From: JBHIBC01 sp046758905
GTDB taxonomy: Bacteria > Acidobacteriota > Polarisedimenticolia > Gp22-AA2
NCBI GenBank assembly: GCA_046758905.1
Contig: JBHIBC010000013.1
Span: 1 to 46,282, forward strand
DNA: 46,282 bases
Reading direction: 5' to 3'
Below, one piece after another: positions 7,072 through 15,406 of the stretch; the stretch's first letter is position 1, and each line of letters begins with the position of its first letter. A model generated the notes under the pieces. That model was given only the letters and a program-made list of their open reading frames with translations. It was not told where the DNA came from and searched no databases. The position numbers were made by a program, and so were the translations under genes.

Positions 7072-9075
7072 TTGTCGCAGCGATTCAGCCTGAAGCTCAA
7101 GGTCACGCTGGCCATCTGCTCGCTGCTGGTCCTGTCCACGCTCACCTTAGGGTGGGTCGTCCGCATGCAGGTGCGCGAGATGGCCCTCCGCGAGCTCCAG
7201 GAGACCGGGGAGGTCCTCGCGCGCGGCCTGGCGACCAGGTCGGTGCTCGGCGCCCTGACCCACAGCTCCGACCTCCTCCAGGTGGCGCTGGCGCCGCTCG
7301 ACGGCCAGGAGGATGTCGCCTACGCCGCCGTCGCCGACGAGCGCGGACGGATCCTCATCGAGCACCGCGGCGAGGATGTCCTCGATGTGCCCGAGTGGAC
7401 CGGGGTGGGGGGCGTCTCACTCGAGGGAGGAGGGGAGGGCGGCCGCGTGGGCGTCCTGCGGAGCGGGGTTCCGGTCTTCTACTTCCTGGCCCCCGTCGTC
7501 GCTGGCGAGGAGGAGCCGATCGGAGGGGAGATCGGGATGTTCCTCGACGAGGCGACCTCCTCCTCCGGGCCGCGCAGAGTGGGCTCGGTCTGCATCGGTG
7601 TGTCGGCGGCCGACGTGGTCCACGATCTCAGAGGACTGAGCCAGCGCCTGATGCTGACCATGCTTGCGGTGCTGGCCGCCGGAGTCGGCATCGCCGTCCT
7701 CCTGGTGCGCGTCATCGTGGACCCCGTGAAGCAGCTGGTGCACGCGACCAGGCGGATCGCCCACGGCGATCTGGACATCGTCCTGCCGTCCACGACCGGG
7801 GATGAGATCGGCATTCTGGCCTCGGCGTTCAACCAGATGACCGACAACCTGCGGACCTCGCGCCGCGAGCTGGAGACGATCAACGCGGAGCTTGAGCGTA
7901 ACGTCCAGGAGCGCACGCGGGCCCTGCGGGAGGCGCAGGACCAGCTCGTTCAGGCCGAGAAGATGACCGTCGTCGGGCAGCTCGTCAGCGGCGTCGCCCA
8001 CGAGCTGAACAACCCGCTGGCCGGCGTGCTGGGCTACTCGCAGCTGATGCTCCGCAGGGGCGTGGGGGAGGAGGTGCGGCGCGGCCTCATGAAGATCGTC
8101 GCCGAGGCGGAGCGATGCAAGCGGATCGTGCAGAACCTTCTGATCTTCGCTCGCAAGCACAAGCCCCGCAAGACGCTCGTCGACCTCAACGATGTCATCG
8201 AGAGCACCCTCGACCTGCGCGCCTATCATCTCGAGGTGGAGAACGTCACCATCGTCCGAGACTTGGAGCCGGGCCTGCCGCGCACCATGGCGGACACCAA
8301 CCAGCTGCAGCAGGTGCTGTTGAACGTGATCAACAACGCTCAGCACTCGATGGTCCGGAGCGGCAGGCCGCCCGTGCTCACTTTGCGGAGCCGGCATCGA
8401 GAGGGGCGCATCCTGATCGAGGTCGAGGACAACGGCTGCGGCATCGCGCCTGAGAACATGGGCAAGATCTTCGATCCCTTCTTCACCACGAAGGAGGTGG
8501 GCCAGGGGACGGGGCTGGGGCTGTCCATCTGCTACGGGATCGTGCAGGAGCACAAGGGGGCGATCCGCGTCGAGAGCAAGCCGGGGTCGGGCGCGGTCTT
8601 CGTCATCGACCTGCCGGTGGTGGTGGAGGGGGCCGGGTCGGAACGGCCCCCCGCCGAATCCACGGAGCGGGACGCGCGCCCGCAGCAGCCCGGGCGGATC
8701 CTGCTGGTGGACGACGAACCGTCCATCCTGGACGTCATGGGAGACGTCCTGCGCATGGACGGCCACGAGGTGGTCGCCACGACCAACGGGGCGCATGCCC
8801 TGGCGAGGCTCGGCACCGAGAGGTTCGACGTCATCGTCTCGGACCTCAAGATGCCGGGGATCGGCGGGCAGGAACTGTTCCAGCGCCTCGGCGAGATGGA
8901 CGCGGATCTGGCCCGGCGGGTGATCTTCACGACGGGCGACCTGGCGAGCCCGCAGACCCTCGCTTTCCTGGAGAAGACCGGCAACCCGTACCTGCAGAAG
9001 CCGTTCGACCTCAACCTGGTGCGCAGGGTGGTGCACGAGATGCTCGCGGGGGCGGCCGCCGGCGAGGCGGGCTGA
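7072..9075 (+). CDS. Membrane-bound hybrid sensor histidine kinase with receiver domain
   Basis: The protein has 667 residues from a TTG start that is supported by GGGGGAG just upstream (7059-7065). Order: transmembrane helix ~10-28, periplasmic sensor ~30-185, transmembrane helix ~198-220, HAMP ~220-272, coiled coil, HisKA with His310 in V-A-H-E-L-N-N-P-L, an HATPase domain with N-V-I-N-N-A-Q, D-N-G-C-G-I, F-D-P-F-F-T-T-K and G-Q-G-T-G-L-G-L boxes, then a receiver with Asp591 in V-S-D-L-K-M-P. All catalytic residues are present. The sensed signal is unknown. No cognate output regulator is adjacent; the pseudo-receiver activator at 1532 would not be an obvious target. The stop lies 4 bases from the convergent smpB stop. 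Confidence 0.93.
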   Translation: MSQRFSLKLKVTLAICSLLVLSTLTLGWVVRMQVREMALRELQETGEVLARGLATRSVLGALTHSSDLLQVALAPLDGQEDVAYAAVADERGRILIEHRGEDVLDVPEWTGVGGVSLEGGGEGGRVGVLRSGVPVFYFLAPVVAGEEEPIGGEIGMFLDEATSSSGPRRVGSVCIGVSAADVVHDLRGLSQRLMLTMLAVLAAGVGIAVLLVRVIVDPVKQLVHATRRIAHGDLDIVLPSTTGDEIGILASAFNQMTDNLRTSRRELETINAELERNVQERTRALREAQDQLVQAEKMTVVGQLVSGVAHELNNPLAGVLGYSQLMLRRGVGEEVRRGLMKIVAEAERCKRIVQNLLIFARKHKPRKTLVDLNDVIESTLDLRAYHLEVENVTIVRDLEPGLPRTMADTNQLQQVLLNVINNAQHSMVRSGRPPVLTLRSRHREGRILIEVEDNGCGIAPENMGKIFDPFFTTKEVGQGTGLGLSICYGIVQEHKGAIRVESKPGSGAVFVIDLPVVVEGAGSERPPAESTERDARPQQPGRILLVDDEPSILDVMGDVLRMDGHEVVATTNGAHALARLGTERFDVIVSDLKMPGIGGQELFQRLGEMDADLARRVIFTTGDLASPQTLAFLEKTGNPYLQKPFDLNLVRRVVHEMLAGAAAGEAG

Positions 9076-9079
9076 GGCC

Positions 9080-9556
9080 TCAGGCCCCCCGGGACCGTAT
9101 CGCGGCGCGCGCCTCACGGATCCGCTCCCTCTCCCTGAGCGCGCGGCGCTTGTCCCAGAGCTTCTTCCCCCTGGCGAGGGCGATCTCCACCTTGACCCGT
9201 CCCCTGCGGAGGTAGAGCCGCAGCGGCACGAGGGTGTGGCCGCCTGCACTCGTCCGCTGCGCCAGCTTGAGGATCTCCCGTCGGCGGAGCAGGAGCTTGC
9301 GCCGGCGGCGCGGCTCGTGATTCACGTACCCGCCGTGCTGGTAGGGCGAGATGTGGCAGTTGAGCAGGAAGACCTCTCCCCCCTCGACCCGTGCGAAGGA
9401 ATCCTTGAGACTGGCGGCACCGCTGCGCAGCGACTTGACCTCGGTGCCGAGCAGCGCGATGCCCGCCTCGAATCGCTCGCCGATGAAGTAGGTGTGGAAG
9501 GCCTGCCGGTTCGAGGCCAGTACCTTCTCGTCTCGTTCCCGCTTCTGCACGCCCAT
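9080..9556 (-). CDS. smpB: SsrA-binding protein SmpB
   Basis: SmpB binds tmRNA and delivers it to stalled ribosomes for trans-translation. The 158-residue length is typical. Seen: N-R-Q-A-F-H-T-Y-F-I near the start, the G-T-E-V-K-S-L-R-S-G motif, H-I-S-P-Y, and the basic C-terminal tail with K-K-L-W-D-K-R-R that enters the decoding site. The gene runs divergently from the PSP1 gene, sharing a 126-bp spacer, and converges on the histidine kinase with 4 bases between stops. The tmRNA gene itself was not found in the window. Confidence 0.97.
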   Translation of the reverse strand: MGVQKRERDEKVLASNRQAFHTYFIGERFEAGIALLGTEVKSLRSGAASLKDSFARVEGGEVFLLNCHISPYQHGGYVNHEPRRRRKLLLRRREILKLAQRTSAGGHTLVPLRLYLRRGRVKVEIALARGKKLWDKRRALRERERIREARAAIRSRGA

Positions 9557-9588
9557 GAGCGACGGGCCTCGACCGCGCGATCCGTTCC

Positions 9589-9617
9589 TTGACGCTGTGT
9601 CGTTACGATAGCATAAT
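9589..9617 (+). promoter_or_regulatory. Promoter of the PSP1/RicT-like gene
   Basis: TTGACG (9589-9594), a 17-nt spacer and CATAAT (9612-9617), in the spacer between smpB and the PSP1 gene. The predicted leader is about 59 nt. Confidence 0.6.
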
Positions 9618-9682
9618 CACGCTGCGCCAATCTGGCCGGCCCCGGCCCGCGTCCGGGGCCTTCACATAGTGAGGGGCCCCGC

Positions 9683-10495
9683 ATGAGCGATCCCCCCGGG
9701 CAGCGACTCTCCGGCGAATCGGACCCTCCCGGCCCCGCCCCGTCCGGCGGCTGCGCCTGCGGCGCCGCGGCGGCCGGCGGTCAGGTCGCGGTCGTCGGCG
9801 TGCGCCTGCACGGCCAGGCGCGCGTCACCCAGTACAACTCGGGGGATGAGGATTTCGAGACCGGGGAGCGGGTGGTCGTCGAGGCGGACCGCCTGGAGGT
9901 CGGAGAGGTGGCCCTGCCCACGAGCAGGGCTCTGAGGACCTGCAACATCTCCTGCATGCGGCGGGTGCTGCGCGTCGCCACGCCGGCGGACCTGGAGACG
10001 TTCGGGCGACGCCTCCGGATGGAGAGCGACGCCCGCGACTTCTGCCGATCCCGGATCCGCGAGCGGGGGCTGCCGATGAAGCTGGTGGACGCGTTGCAGT
10101 CGGAGGGGGCCCGCAAGATCATCTTCACCTTCACCGCCGACGGCCGCGTCGATTTCCGGGATCTGGTGCGGGACCTCGCGCGCCGATTCCGGAGCCGGAT
10201 CGAGCTAAGGCAGATCGGCGTGCGGGACGAGGCGCGCGTCCTCGGGGGGTACGGCGACTGCGGGAAGGCCCTGTGTTGCTCGAGCTTCCTGAAGGAGTTC
10301 GCGCCGATCTCGATCCGGATGGCGCGGGAGCAGAATCTCAGCCTCAACCCGTCGAAGATCTCCGGCATGTGCGGCAGGCTCAAGTGCTGCCTGCGCTACG
10401 AGTACTCGCCGCCGGGCGGCGCCCCGGCGTTGGAGCCGGAGGACGAGCCTCTGCCGCCGACGCCCCAGGACGGCGAGGCGCCGGCGCCGGCCTGA
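9683..10495 (+). CDS. ricT: PSP1-domain protein, RicT/YaaT-like
   Basis: The 270-aa protein carries the PSP1 domain (~residues 85-260) with the two cysteine clusters G-D-C-G-K-A-L-C-C-S and G-M-C-G-R-L-K-C-C-L seen in Bacillus YaaT/RicT, where such cysteines help bind Fe-S clusters in the RicAFT complex acting on RNase Y and RNA maturation. N-terminal residues ~20-35 add two more Cys in a Gly/Ala-rich segment, and the C-terminus is a Pro/Glu-rich tail. Its neighbour, though convergent, is rsmI; the ricT-rsmI proximity is also known from Bacillus. RicA and RicF partners are not in the window, so whether the same complex exists here is unknown. Confidence 0.85.
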   Translation: MSDPPGQRLSGESDPPGPAPSGGCACGAAAAGGQVAVVGVRLHGQARVTQYNSGDEDFETGERVVVEADRLEVGEVALPTSRALRTCNISCMRRVLRVATPADLETFGRRLRMESDARDFCRSRIRERGLPMKLVDALQSEGARKIIFTFTADGRVDFRDLVRDLARRFRSRIELRQIGVRDEARVLGGYGDCGKALCCSSFLKEFAPISIRMAREQNLSLNPSKISGMCGRLKCCLRYEYSPPGGAPALEPEDEPLPPTPQDGEAPAPA

Positions 10496-10525
10496 TCGCC
10501 CGCCCCGAAGCCACGGGGCCCGCGC

Positions 10526-11419
10526 TCACCCCTTCCCCTCCCTCCCTCCGCGTCCGCGGCGCAGCAGGTCCTGATACACCGCGCGCCGGGACAGCCGGCG
10601 CTCCCGGGCCACGCGGCGGAGCGCCTCCTTCCGGTCCCAGCCCTCGGCGATGAGGCGGAGCGCCGCGATCCCGGGGGGATCGGCCGGCGCGCCCGTCTCC
10701 GAGGCCTCCGCCGTCGCCCGGTCGGCGCCCTCCACGACGAAGGCGATCTCTCCCCTGACGGCCCGATCCCTGAAGGCGGCCAGGACGCTCCGCAGGGTCC
10801 CGGACAGGAACTCCTCGTGGATCTTGGTCATCTCCCGCGCGAGAAAGGCGCGCCGATCGCCTAGGACGGCGATCGCGTCCTCGAGCGCCCCGAGCAGCCG
10901 GTGGGGTGCCTCGAAGAAGAGCAGCGGCCTGGGCTCCCGCCTCAGCGACTCGAGCGCGCGGCGGCGCTCGCCCTTCCGGGACGGGAGGAAGCCGATGAAG
11001 GTGAAGGAGGTGGCGCGGAAGCCGCTGACCGAGTAAATGGCCGTGATCGACGAGGGCCCGGGCACGGGGATGACGCGGTGCCCCTCCTCGCGGGCCCTGC
11101 GGACCAGGATCGCCCCCGGATCGGAGATGGCGGGGGTGCCGCCGTCCGTCACCAGGGCGACGTCGGCACCCTCCCTGAGGACCTCGAGCACCCGCTCGAG
11201 TCTCTTCGCCTCGCTGAACCTGTGACAGCTGATCAGGCGCGCGCCGACCCCGTGCCGCGTCAGCAGGCCCCGCGTGACCCGGGTGTCCTCGCAGGCGACC
11301 AGGCGGGCCTGCGCGATGGCCCTCAGGGCGCGCGGGGAGAGGTCCTCCAGGTTGCCGATCGGGGTCCCGACGACGTGCAGGGTCCCGCGCGATCCCCCCG
11401 CCCGGCCGGTGCGCGCCAC
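10526..11419 (-). CDS. rsmI: 16S rRNA 2'-O-ribose C1402 methyltransferase RsmI
   Basis: The 297-residue protein is a tetrapyrrole-methylase-fold SAM enzyme. Seen: L-H-V-V-G-T-P-I-G-N-L at the N-terminus, C-E-D-T-R-V-T, D-G-G-T-P-A-I-S-D-P-G, P-G-P-S-S, F-I-G-F-L-P and F-F-E-A-P-H-R, all hallmarks of RsmI (YraL/YabC). It methylates C1402 in the ribosomal P site. It starts with GTG four bases after the nadE stop, so nadE and rsmI form a minus-strand pair. The C-terminal ~50 residues are basic and helix-rich (K-E-A-L-R-R-V-A), as in longer family members. Confidence 0.95.
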   Translation of the reverse strand: MARTGRAGGSRGTLHVVGTPIGNLEDLSPRALRAIAQARLVACEDTRVTRGLLTRHGVGARLISCHRFSEAKRLERVLEVLREGADVALVTDGGTPAISDPGAILVRRAREEGHRVIPVPGPSSITAIYSVSGFRATSFTFIGFLPSRKGERRRALESLRREPRPLLFFEAPHRLLGALEDAIAVLGDRRAFLAREMTKIHEEFLSGTLRSVLAAFRDRAVRGEIAFVVEGADRATAEASETGAPADPPGIAALRLIAEGWDRKEALRRVARERRLSRRAVYQDLLRRGRGGREGKG

Positions 11420-11423
11420 GGGC

Positions 11424-12281
11424 CTACCGTCCCCAGTCGCGGGGATAGCGGAAGTCGATGCCGACGGTCCGGGATGAGATCTTGGCGATCAGCGGAGGCC
11501 GCCGCTTGTACTGGCTCCGCGCGATCAGGCGGGTGATCCGGTCGACCATCGGGCCGGAGAAGCCCGCCGCGATCGCTTCCCGCCGCGAGGCCCGGCGCTC
11601 GACCATCAGCAGGAGGAGGCGGTCGATGTCGGCGTAGCGGTAGCCGAGCTCGCCCTCGTCCGATTGCCCCGCCCACAGGTCCGCTGTGGGCGTCTTCCAC
11701 ACGATCTTGTCGGGGATGCCGAGGTGCGACGCCAGCCAGCGCACCTGAGTCTTGTACAGGTCGCCCAGCGGATTGATCGCGCAGGCCATGTCCCCGAAGA
11801 TGGTCCCGTATCCCAAGAGCAGCTCGGTCTTGTTGCTCGTGCCGAGCACGAGGGCGGTCTCCCTCGAGGAGAGGTCGTACAGGATGGACATGCGCTCGCG
11901 GGCCATCTTGTTGCCACGCCGGATGCGGCTCGCACCGCGCTGGCGGCGGAAGTAGGTGTCGATCATGGGCGTGATGTCGATGGTCGCGGTACGGCATCCC
12001 AGGAGGCGGGCGACGCGGCGGGCGTCCCGCAGGCTGCCCGGGCTCGAGGTCCGGTAGGGGAGGAGCGCGCAGAGCACCCGTCGCGGCCCCAGGGCCCGGC
12101 AGGCGATGGCGGCGGACGTGGCCGAGTCGACCCCCCCCGACAGGCCCACGACGATCCGCCCGAAGCCGGCCTTGCGCGTCTCGCGGCGGACGAAATCGAC
12201 GAGAAGCGCCGCCGTCGCCCGGCCGTCGATGCGGAGCTCGGGCGGCACCGGGGCGCCGAAGGCCGGGGCACGGGATCCCAT
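11424..12281 (-). CDS. nadE: NAD synthase, ammonia-dependent type (NadE)
   Basis: The 285-aa ATP-pyrophosphatase amidates nicotinate adenine dinucleotide to NAD. The P-loop is G-L-S-G-G-V-D-S-A; further conserved segments are the L-G-T-S-N-K-T-E and G-T-I-F-G-D motifs and the K-T-P-T-A-D-L-W segment. There is no N-terminal glutaminase domain, so this is the short, ammonia-using form, unless a separate amidase supplies ammonia. A free-standing nitrilase-fold protein with the C-E-D-L-W motif lies 3 kb away (15403-16332) and is a candidate for that. nadE begins with ATG at 12281 and is followed by rsmI. Confidence 0.95.
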   Translation of the reverse strand: MGSRAPAFGAPVPPELRIDGRATAALLVDFVRRETRKAGFGRIVVGLSGGVDSATSAAIACRALGPRRVLCALLPYRTSSPGSLRDARRVARLLGCRTATIDITPMIDTYFRRQRGASRIRRGNKMARERMSILYDLSSRETALVLGTSNKTELLLGYGTIFGDMACAINPLGDLYKTQVRWLASHLGIPDKIVWKTPTADLWAGQSDEGELGYRYADIDRLLLLMVERRASRREAIAAGFSGPMVDRITRLIARSQYKRRPPLIAKISSRTVGIDFRYPRDWGR

Positions 12282-12352
12282 CGGGCAAGACTAAGATGGC
12301 GCGCGAGGCCGTGTCAACGGCGGGGTCGCGGGCATCCCTCCGCGCGTCCGGC

Positions 12353-12382
12353 TTGCGAGCGGCTTTGCGGCGCCGATATAAT
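12353..12382 (+). promoter_or_regulatory. Promoter of efp
   Basis: TTGCGA (12353-12358), an 18-nt spacer and a perfect TATAAT (12377-12382). The leader is about 37 nt. Confidence 0.65.
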
Positions 12383-12425
12383 CGTGACGCTCGGCGCTGC
12401 GACGGGCATGGAGGTCCGGCGATCG

Positions 12426-12986
12426 ATGATCCAGGCGACACAGCTTCGGGCCGGCATGGCGATCCTCCTCGACGGGACGCTCTGCCGTGTCCTGAGCGTC
12501 CAGCACATCACCCCCGGAAACAAGCGCGGCATGGTGCAGGCCAAGCTGCGGAACATGGCCACGGGGACGAGCTTCGAGCACCGCTTCCGGTCCGGGGACA
12601 CGGTGGAGAGGGCCGAGCTGGAGCAGCACGAGATGCAGTTCCTGTACGCCTCGGGCGAGGAGTTCCACTTCATGAACACCGAGACCTACGAGCAGGTCGG
12701 CATTCGCCGCGAGGATCTCGGCGATGCGGTCCTCTACCTGGTGCCCGAGGTCAGGGCCCTGGTCGAATTCCACGGGCAGCGGCCGGTCGGGATCGAGCCC
12801 CCGAAGACGGTCGACCTCAGGGTCGTCGACACTCCTCCGGGGCTGAGGGGCGCCACCGCCACCAACAGCCCCAAGCCGGCCACCCTCGAGACCGGCCTGC
12901 AGATCCAGGTCCCGCAGTTCGTCGAGGTGGGCGAGGTGGTGCGCGTCGACACCGCCGAGAGGAAGTACCTCGACAGGGTCCGGTAG
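12426..12986 (+). CDS. efp: Elongation factor P
   Basis: EF-P has three OB-like domains and rescues ribosomes stalled at polyproline. The 186-residue length is typical. Start M-I-Q-A-T-Q-L-R-A-G-M, domain III end G-L-Q-I-Q-V-P-Q-F and R-V-D-T-A-E-R-K-Y-L are family signatures. The tip of the domain I loop reads T-P-G-N-K-R-G-M, with Asn32 where E. coli has the beta-lysylated Lys34 and others have Arg; a Lys (33) follows. Which residue, if any, is modified here is unknown. ATG at 12426 matches the family start, although the frame is open far upstream. It heads a two-gene operon with the FAH-family gene 4 bases later. Confidence 0.96.
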   Translation: MIQATQLRAGMAILLDGTLCRVLSVQHITPGNKRGMVQAKLRNMATGTSFEHRFRSGDTVERAELEQHEMQFLYASGEEFHFMNTETYEQVGIRREDLGDAVLYLVPEVRALVEFHGQRPVGIEPPKTVDLRVVDTPPGLRGATATNSPKPATLETGLQIQVPQFVEVGEVVRVDTAERKYLDRVR

Positions 12987-12990
12987 GGGC

Positions 12991-13770
12991 GTGGGCACGC
13001 CCGCCCGGCAGCGGATCGCCCGATTCGCCCAGGGCGGCCGCGTCTTCTACGCGCTTCTCGAGGGCGACGACGGGGCGCGCGAGGTCCCGGGCGACCCGTT
13101 CCGCGGCCTCGGAGAGCCGGGCCCCCTGCGCTCGACCGTGGGCCTGAGGTGGCTGACCCCCTGTGTCCCCTCCAAGATCGTCGGCGTCGGGCGCAACTAT
13201 CGCGCCCATATCGCCGAGCTGAGGCACGAGGCTCCCGCCGAGCCGCTTCTCTTCCTCAAGCCGCCGTCCGCGCTGCTGCCGCCGGACGGGACCATCCGCC
13301 TGCCGGAGCGGAGCCGTCGGGTCGACTACGAGGGAGAGCTGGGGGTGGTCATCGCCCGCAGGGCGCGCCGCGTCAGCGAGGCGCGCGCGCTCGACTACGC
13401 GCTGGGCTACACCTGCGTCAACGATGTCACCGCACGCGACCTTCAGGAGGTGGACGTGCAGTTCACGCGTCCCAAGGGGTTCGACACCTTCTGTCCATTC
13501 GGCCCCTGCATCGTGACCCGCCTCGACCCCGCCGGCCTGGTGGTGGAGACCTTCGTGAACGGCGAGCGGCGCCAGTCATCCCCCACGGACCGCATGATCT
13601 TCAGCGTGGCCCGGCTGATCAGCTTCGTCTCGGAAGTGATGACCCTGGAGCCGGGGGACCTCATCGCGACGGGGACGCCGGAGGGAGTCGGGCCGCTCCG
13701 CCACGGAGACGAGGTCGCGGTCTCGATCGAGGGGATCGGACGGCTGAGCAACCGCGTCGAATCGAGCTAG
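12991..13770 (+). CDS. Fumarylacetoacetate hydrolase (FAH) family protein
   Basis: The 259-aa protein carries the FAH fold from ~residue 60: K-I-V-G-V-G-R-N-Y, the metal-binding E-G-E-L in V-D-Y-E-G-E-L-G, N-D-V-T-A-R-D-L-Q, K-G-F-D-T-F-C-P and the C-terminal G-T-P-E-G-V-G. This is the pattern of acylpyruvate hydrolases, oxaloacetate decarboxylase FAHD1 and 2-hydroxyhepta-2,4-diene-dioate isomerases. Metal ligands appear complete, so it is likely active on a beta-diketo acid or oxaloacetate; the exact substrate cannot be told. It starts with GTG four bases after efp. Its last 110 bases overlap the open end of the convergent radical-SAM gene. Confidence 0.9.
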   Translation: MGTPARQRIARFAQGGRVFYALLEGDDGAREVPGDPFRGLGEPGPLRSTVGLRWLTPCVPSKIVGVGRNYRAHIAELRHEAPAEPLLFLKPPSALLPPDGTIRLPERSRRVDYEGELGVVIARRARRVSEARALDYALGYTCVNDVTARDLQEVDVQFTRPKGFDTFCPFGPCIVTRLDPAGLVVETFVNGERRQSSPTDRMIFSVARLISFVSEVMTLEPGDLIATGTPEGVGPLRHGDEVAVSIEGIGRLSNRVESS

Positions 13771-15406
13771 AGCGCGGCGTCCACCGCCGCGGGCGCCGTC
13801 CGGCCCCGGCCAGGGAGCGCCGGAGGAGCGCGCGCGCCAGCTGGAAGGCGGGGACGAGCCCGGTGGCGGCGCGGTAATGTTCCGCGGCCTCCTCGTGGCG
13901 GAGCTGGAGCGCGGCCAGATGCCCCAGCCGCATCCTCGCCCACAGGCTGCGCGGCGATCGGCGCAGGAGATCCAGGTAGACCTCCCGGGCCAGCTCCAGC
14001 CGCCCGCGCCGCTCGTGATATTCGGCGATCGACAGGTCGAGGGCGTAGCAGTCCCCGACGATCGCCCGCTGGCGGGCGAAGTCCTCCGGGCCGTAGGCCG
14101 CGGCCCGGCCCACCCTCTCCAGCCCGGCCCGCAGCCTCCGCATGGCGCGGCGCGTCCAGGGGTCCTGCCGGGCGAAGAACGCCTCCCGCCGATCCCGGAC
14201 CCAGAAGTCGTCCGTCAGGTTGAACTTGTCGCGCGCCTGTGCGTACTGCGCCGTCCCCGGGTAGACCGTGAGCGGCGAGACCAGGCCGTCGTGCGGACGG
14301 ATCTCCTCGATCAGATTCAGCGTGGCGTCCAGGTCCTCGTCGGTCTCCGAGTCGATTCCTGTGATCAGGTAGATGGACAGGCCGAGCCCGACCCTCCGTG
14401 TGGCGCGCGCCGCGGCCCGGACCTGATCGAGCGTGATCCCCTTGTTGAGGCGCCGCAGCATGCGCGGCGACCCCGACTCGACGCCGTACTGCACGTGCGT
14501 GCAGCCGGCCCGCCGCATCCAGGCGAGCCGCTCCTCGTCCACCGCGTTGACGCGCGACTGGCAGTCCCACAGGAGATCGATCCCCGACTCGATCAGGCCG
14601 CGGCAGAGATCGATGACCCGCTGGCGGTGGACCGTGAACGTGTCGTCCCGCACCGAGACGTACACCACGCCGTGCCGTTCGCGCAGCAGCCGGATCTCCT
14701 CGATGATGTGCGCGGGCGATCGGAACCGCAGGGCGCGGCCCCAGAAGTCGGGCGACGAGCAGAAGGTGCAGGCCGCCGGGCAGCCCCGCGAGGTGATGAT
14801 GAACTCGTGCTGCGCCATGGGGTCCACGCCGACCGCGGCCGGGTAGGCGGCCGGGTGTGGGAGAGTGTCGAGCTCGGCGATGACGGGCCGCTCCGGGGTC
14901 TCCACGATCTCCTCGAGGCGGTCGACGATGCCTAGGCAGGGGAGGCCGGCCCGGCGGTAGGTCAGGCCGCGGATGGACGGGAGTTCGGTCTCGAGACGGC
15001 CGGACCGGTGGCTGCGGACCAGCTCAAGGAGGCTCTCCTCTCCCTCGCCCCGCACCACCAGGTCGACGGCGGGATAGGCCCGCAGGAGGTGGCGCGCCAG
15101 GTGGGTGGCGTGGGGACCGCCGGCGACCACCAGACAGCGGGGGTTGGCCGACCGCGCCAGGGCGGCGACGCGCATCGCCTCGTGGCGGTTGAAGGTGAAC
15201 ACGGAGATGCCCGCGATATCGGGGCGGACGTCCCTGAGGTAGGCGGCGACCCGCCTCCAGGGCCAGGCGCTCATGTTGACGATGCTCGCGTCGAGGCCGG
15301 CGCGGCGCAGGACGCCGTTGAGGGTGCCGAGGCCCAGGGGGGTGAAGCGCGAGTAGAACTCCATCTTCCCCAGGTCGTGGCACTTGTAGCAGAGTACGAC
15401 CCTCAC
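13661..15406 (-). CDS. B12-binding-type radical SAM protein with C-terminal helical repeats
   Basis: The predicted protein has 581 residues. N-terminal ~1-150 is a cobalamin-binding-like Rossmann region (T-P-L-G-L-G-T-L, A-G-G-P-H-A-T). The radical SAM core follows with the cluster motif S-R-G-C-P-A-A-C-T-F-C (CxxxCxxC), then V-Q-Y-G-V-E-S-G-S and L-I-T-G-I-D-S-E-T-D. After ~450 the chain is helical and TPR-like (I-A-E-Y-H-E-R-R-G-R-L-E-L-A). GTG at 15406 overlaps the TGA of the nitrilase gene, so the two are coupled. Substrate unknown; the family includes methylases and many uncharacterised enzymes. The last ~35 residues are Arg/Ser/Pro-rich and run antisense through the FAH gene; in the next frame the product would end at 13767, so a frameshift near 13800 is possible. 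Confidence 0.85.
   Translation of the reverse strand: MRVVLCYKCHDLGKMEFYSRFTPLGLGTLNGVLRRAGLDASIVNMSAWPWRRVAAYLRDVRPDIAGISVFTFNRHEAMRVAALARSANPRCLVVAGGPHATHLARHLLRAYPAVDLVVRGEGEESLLELVRSHRSGRLETELPSIRGLTYRRAGLPCLGIVDRLEEIVETPERPVIAELDTLPHPAAYPAAVGVDPMAQHEFIITSRGCPAACTFCSSPDFWGRALRFRSPAHIIEEIRLLRERHGVVYVSVRDDTFTVHRQRVIDLCRGLIESGIDLLWDCQSRVNAVDEERLAWMRRAGCTHVQYGVESGSPRMLRRLNKGITLDQVRAAARATRRVGLGLSIYLITGIDSETDEDLDATLNLIEEIRPHDGLVSPLTVYPGTAQYAQARDKFNLTDDFWVRDRREAFFARQDPWTRRAMRRLRAGLERVGRAAAYGPEDFARQRAIVGDCYALDLSIAEYHERRGRLELAREVYLDLLRRSPRSLWARMRLGHLAALQLRHEEAAEHYRAATGLVPAFQLARALLRRSLAGAGRRPRRWTPRSSSIRRGCSAVRSPRSRPRPRLRGGAARLPPASPSR

Noticed and set aside
7417..9249. 610-codon antisense frame opposite the histidine kinase
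   Set aside because: No domain is recognisable; it is the reverse shadow of the kinase.
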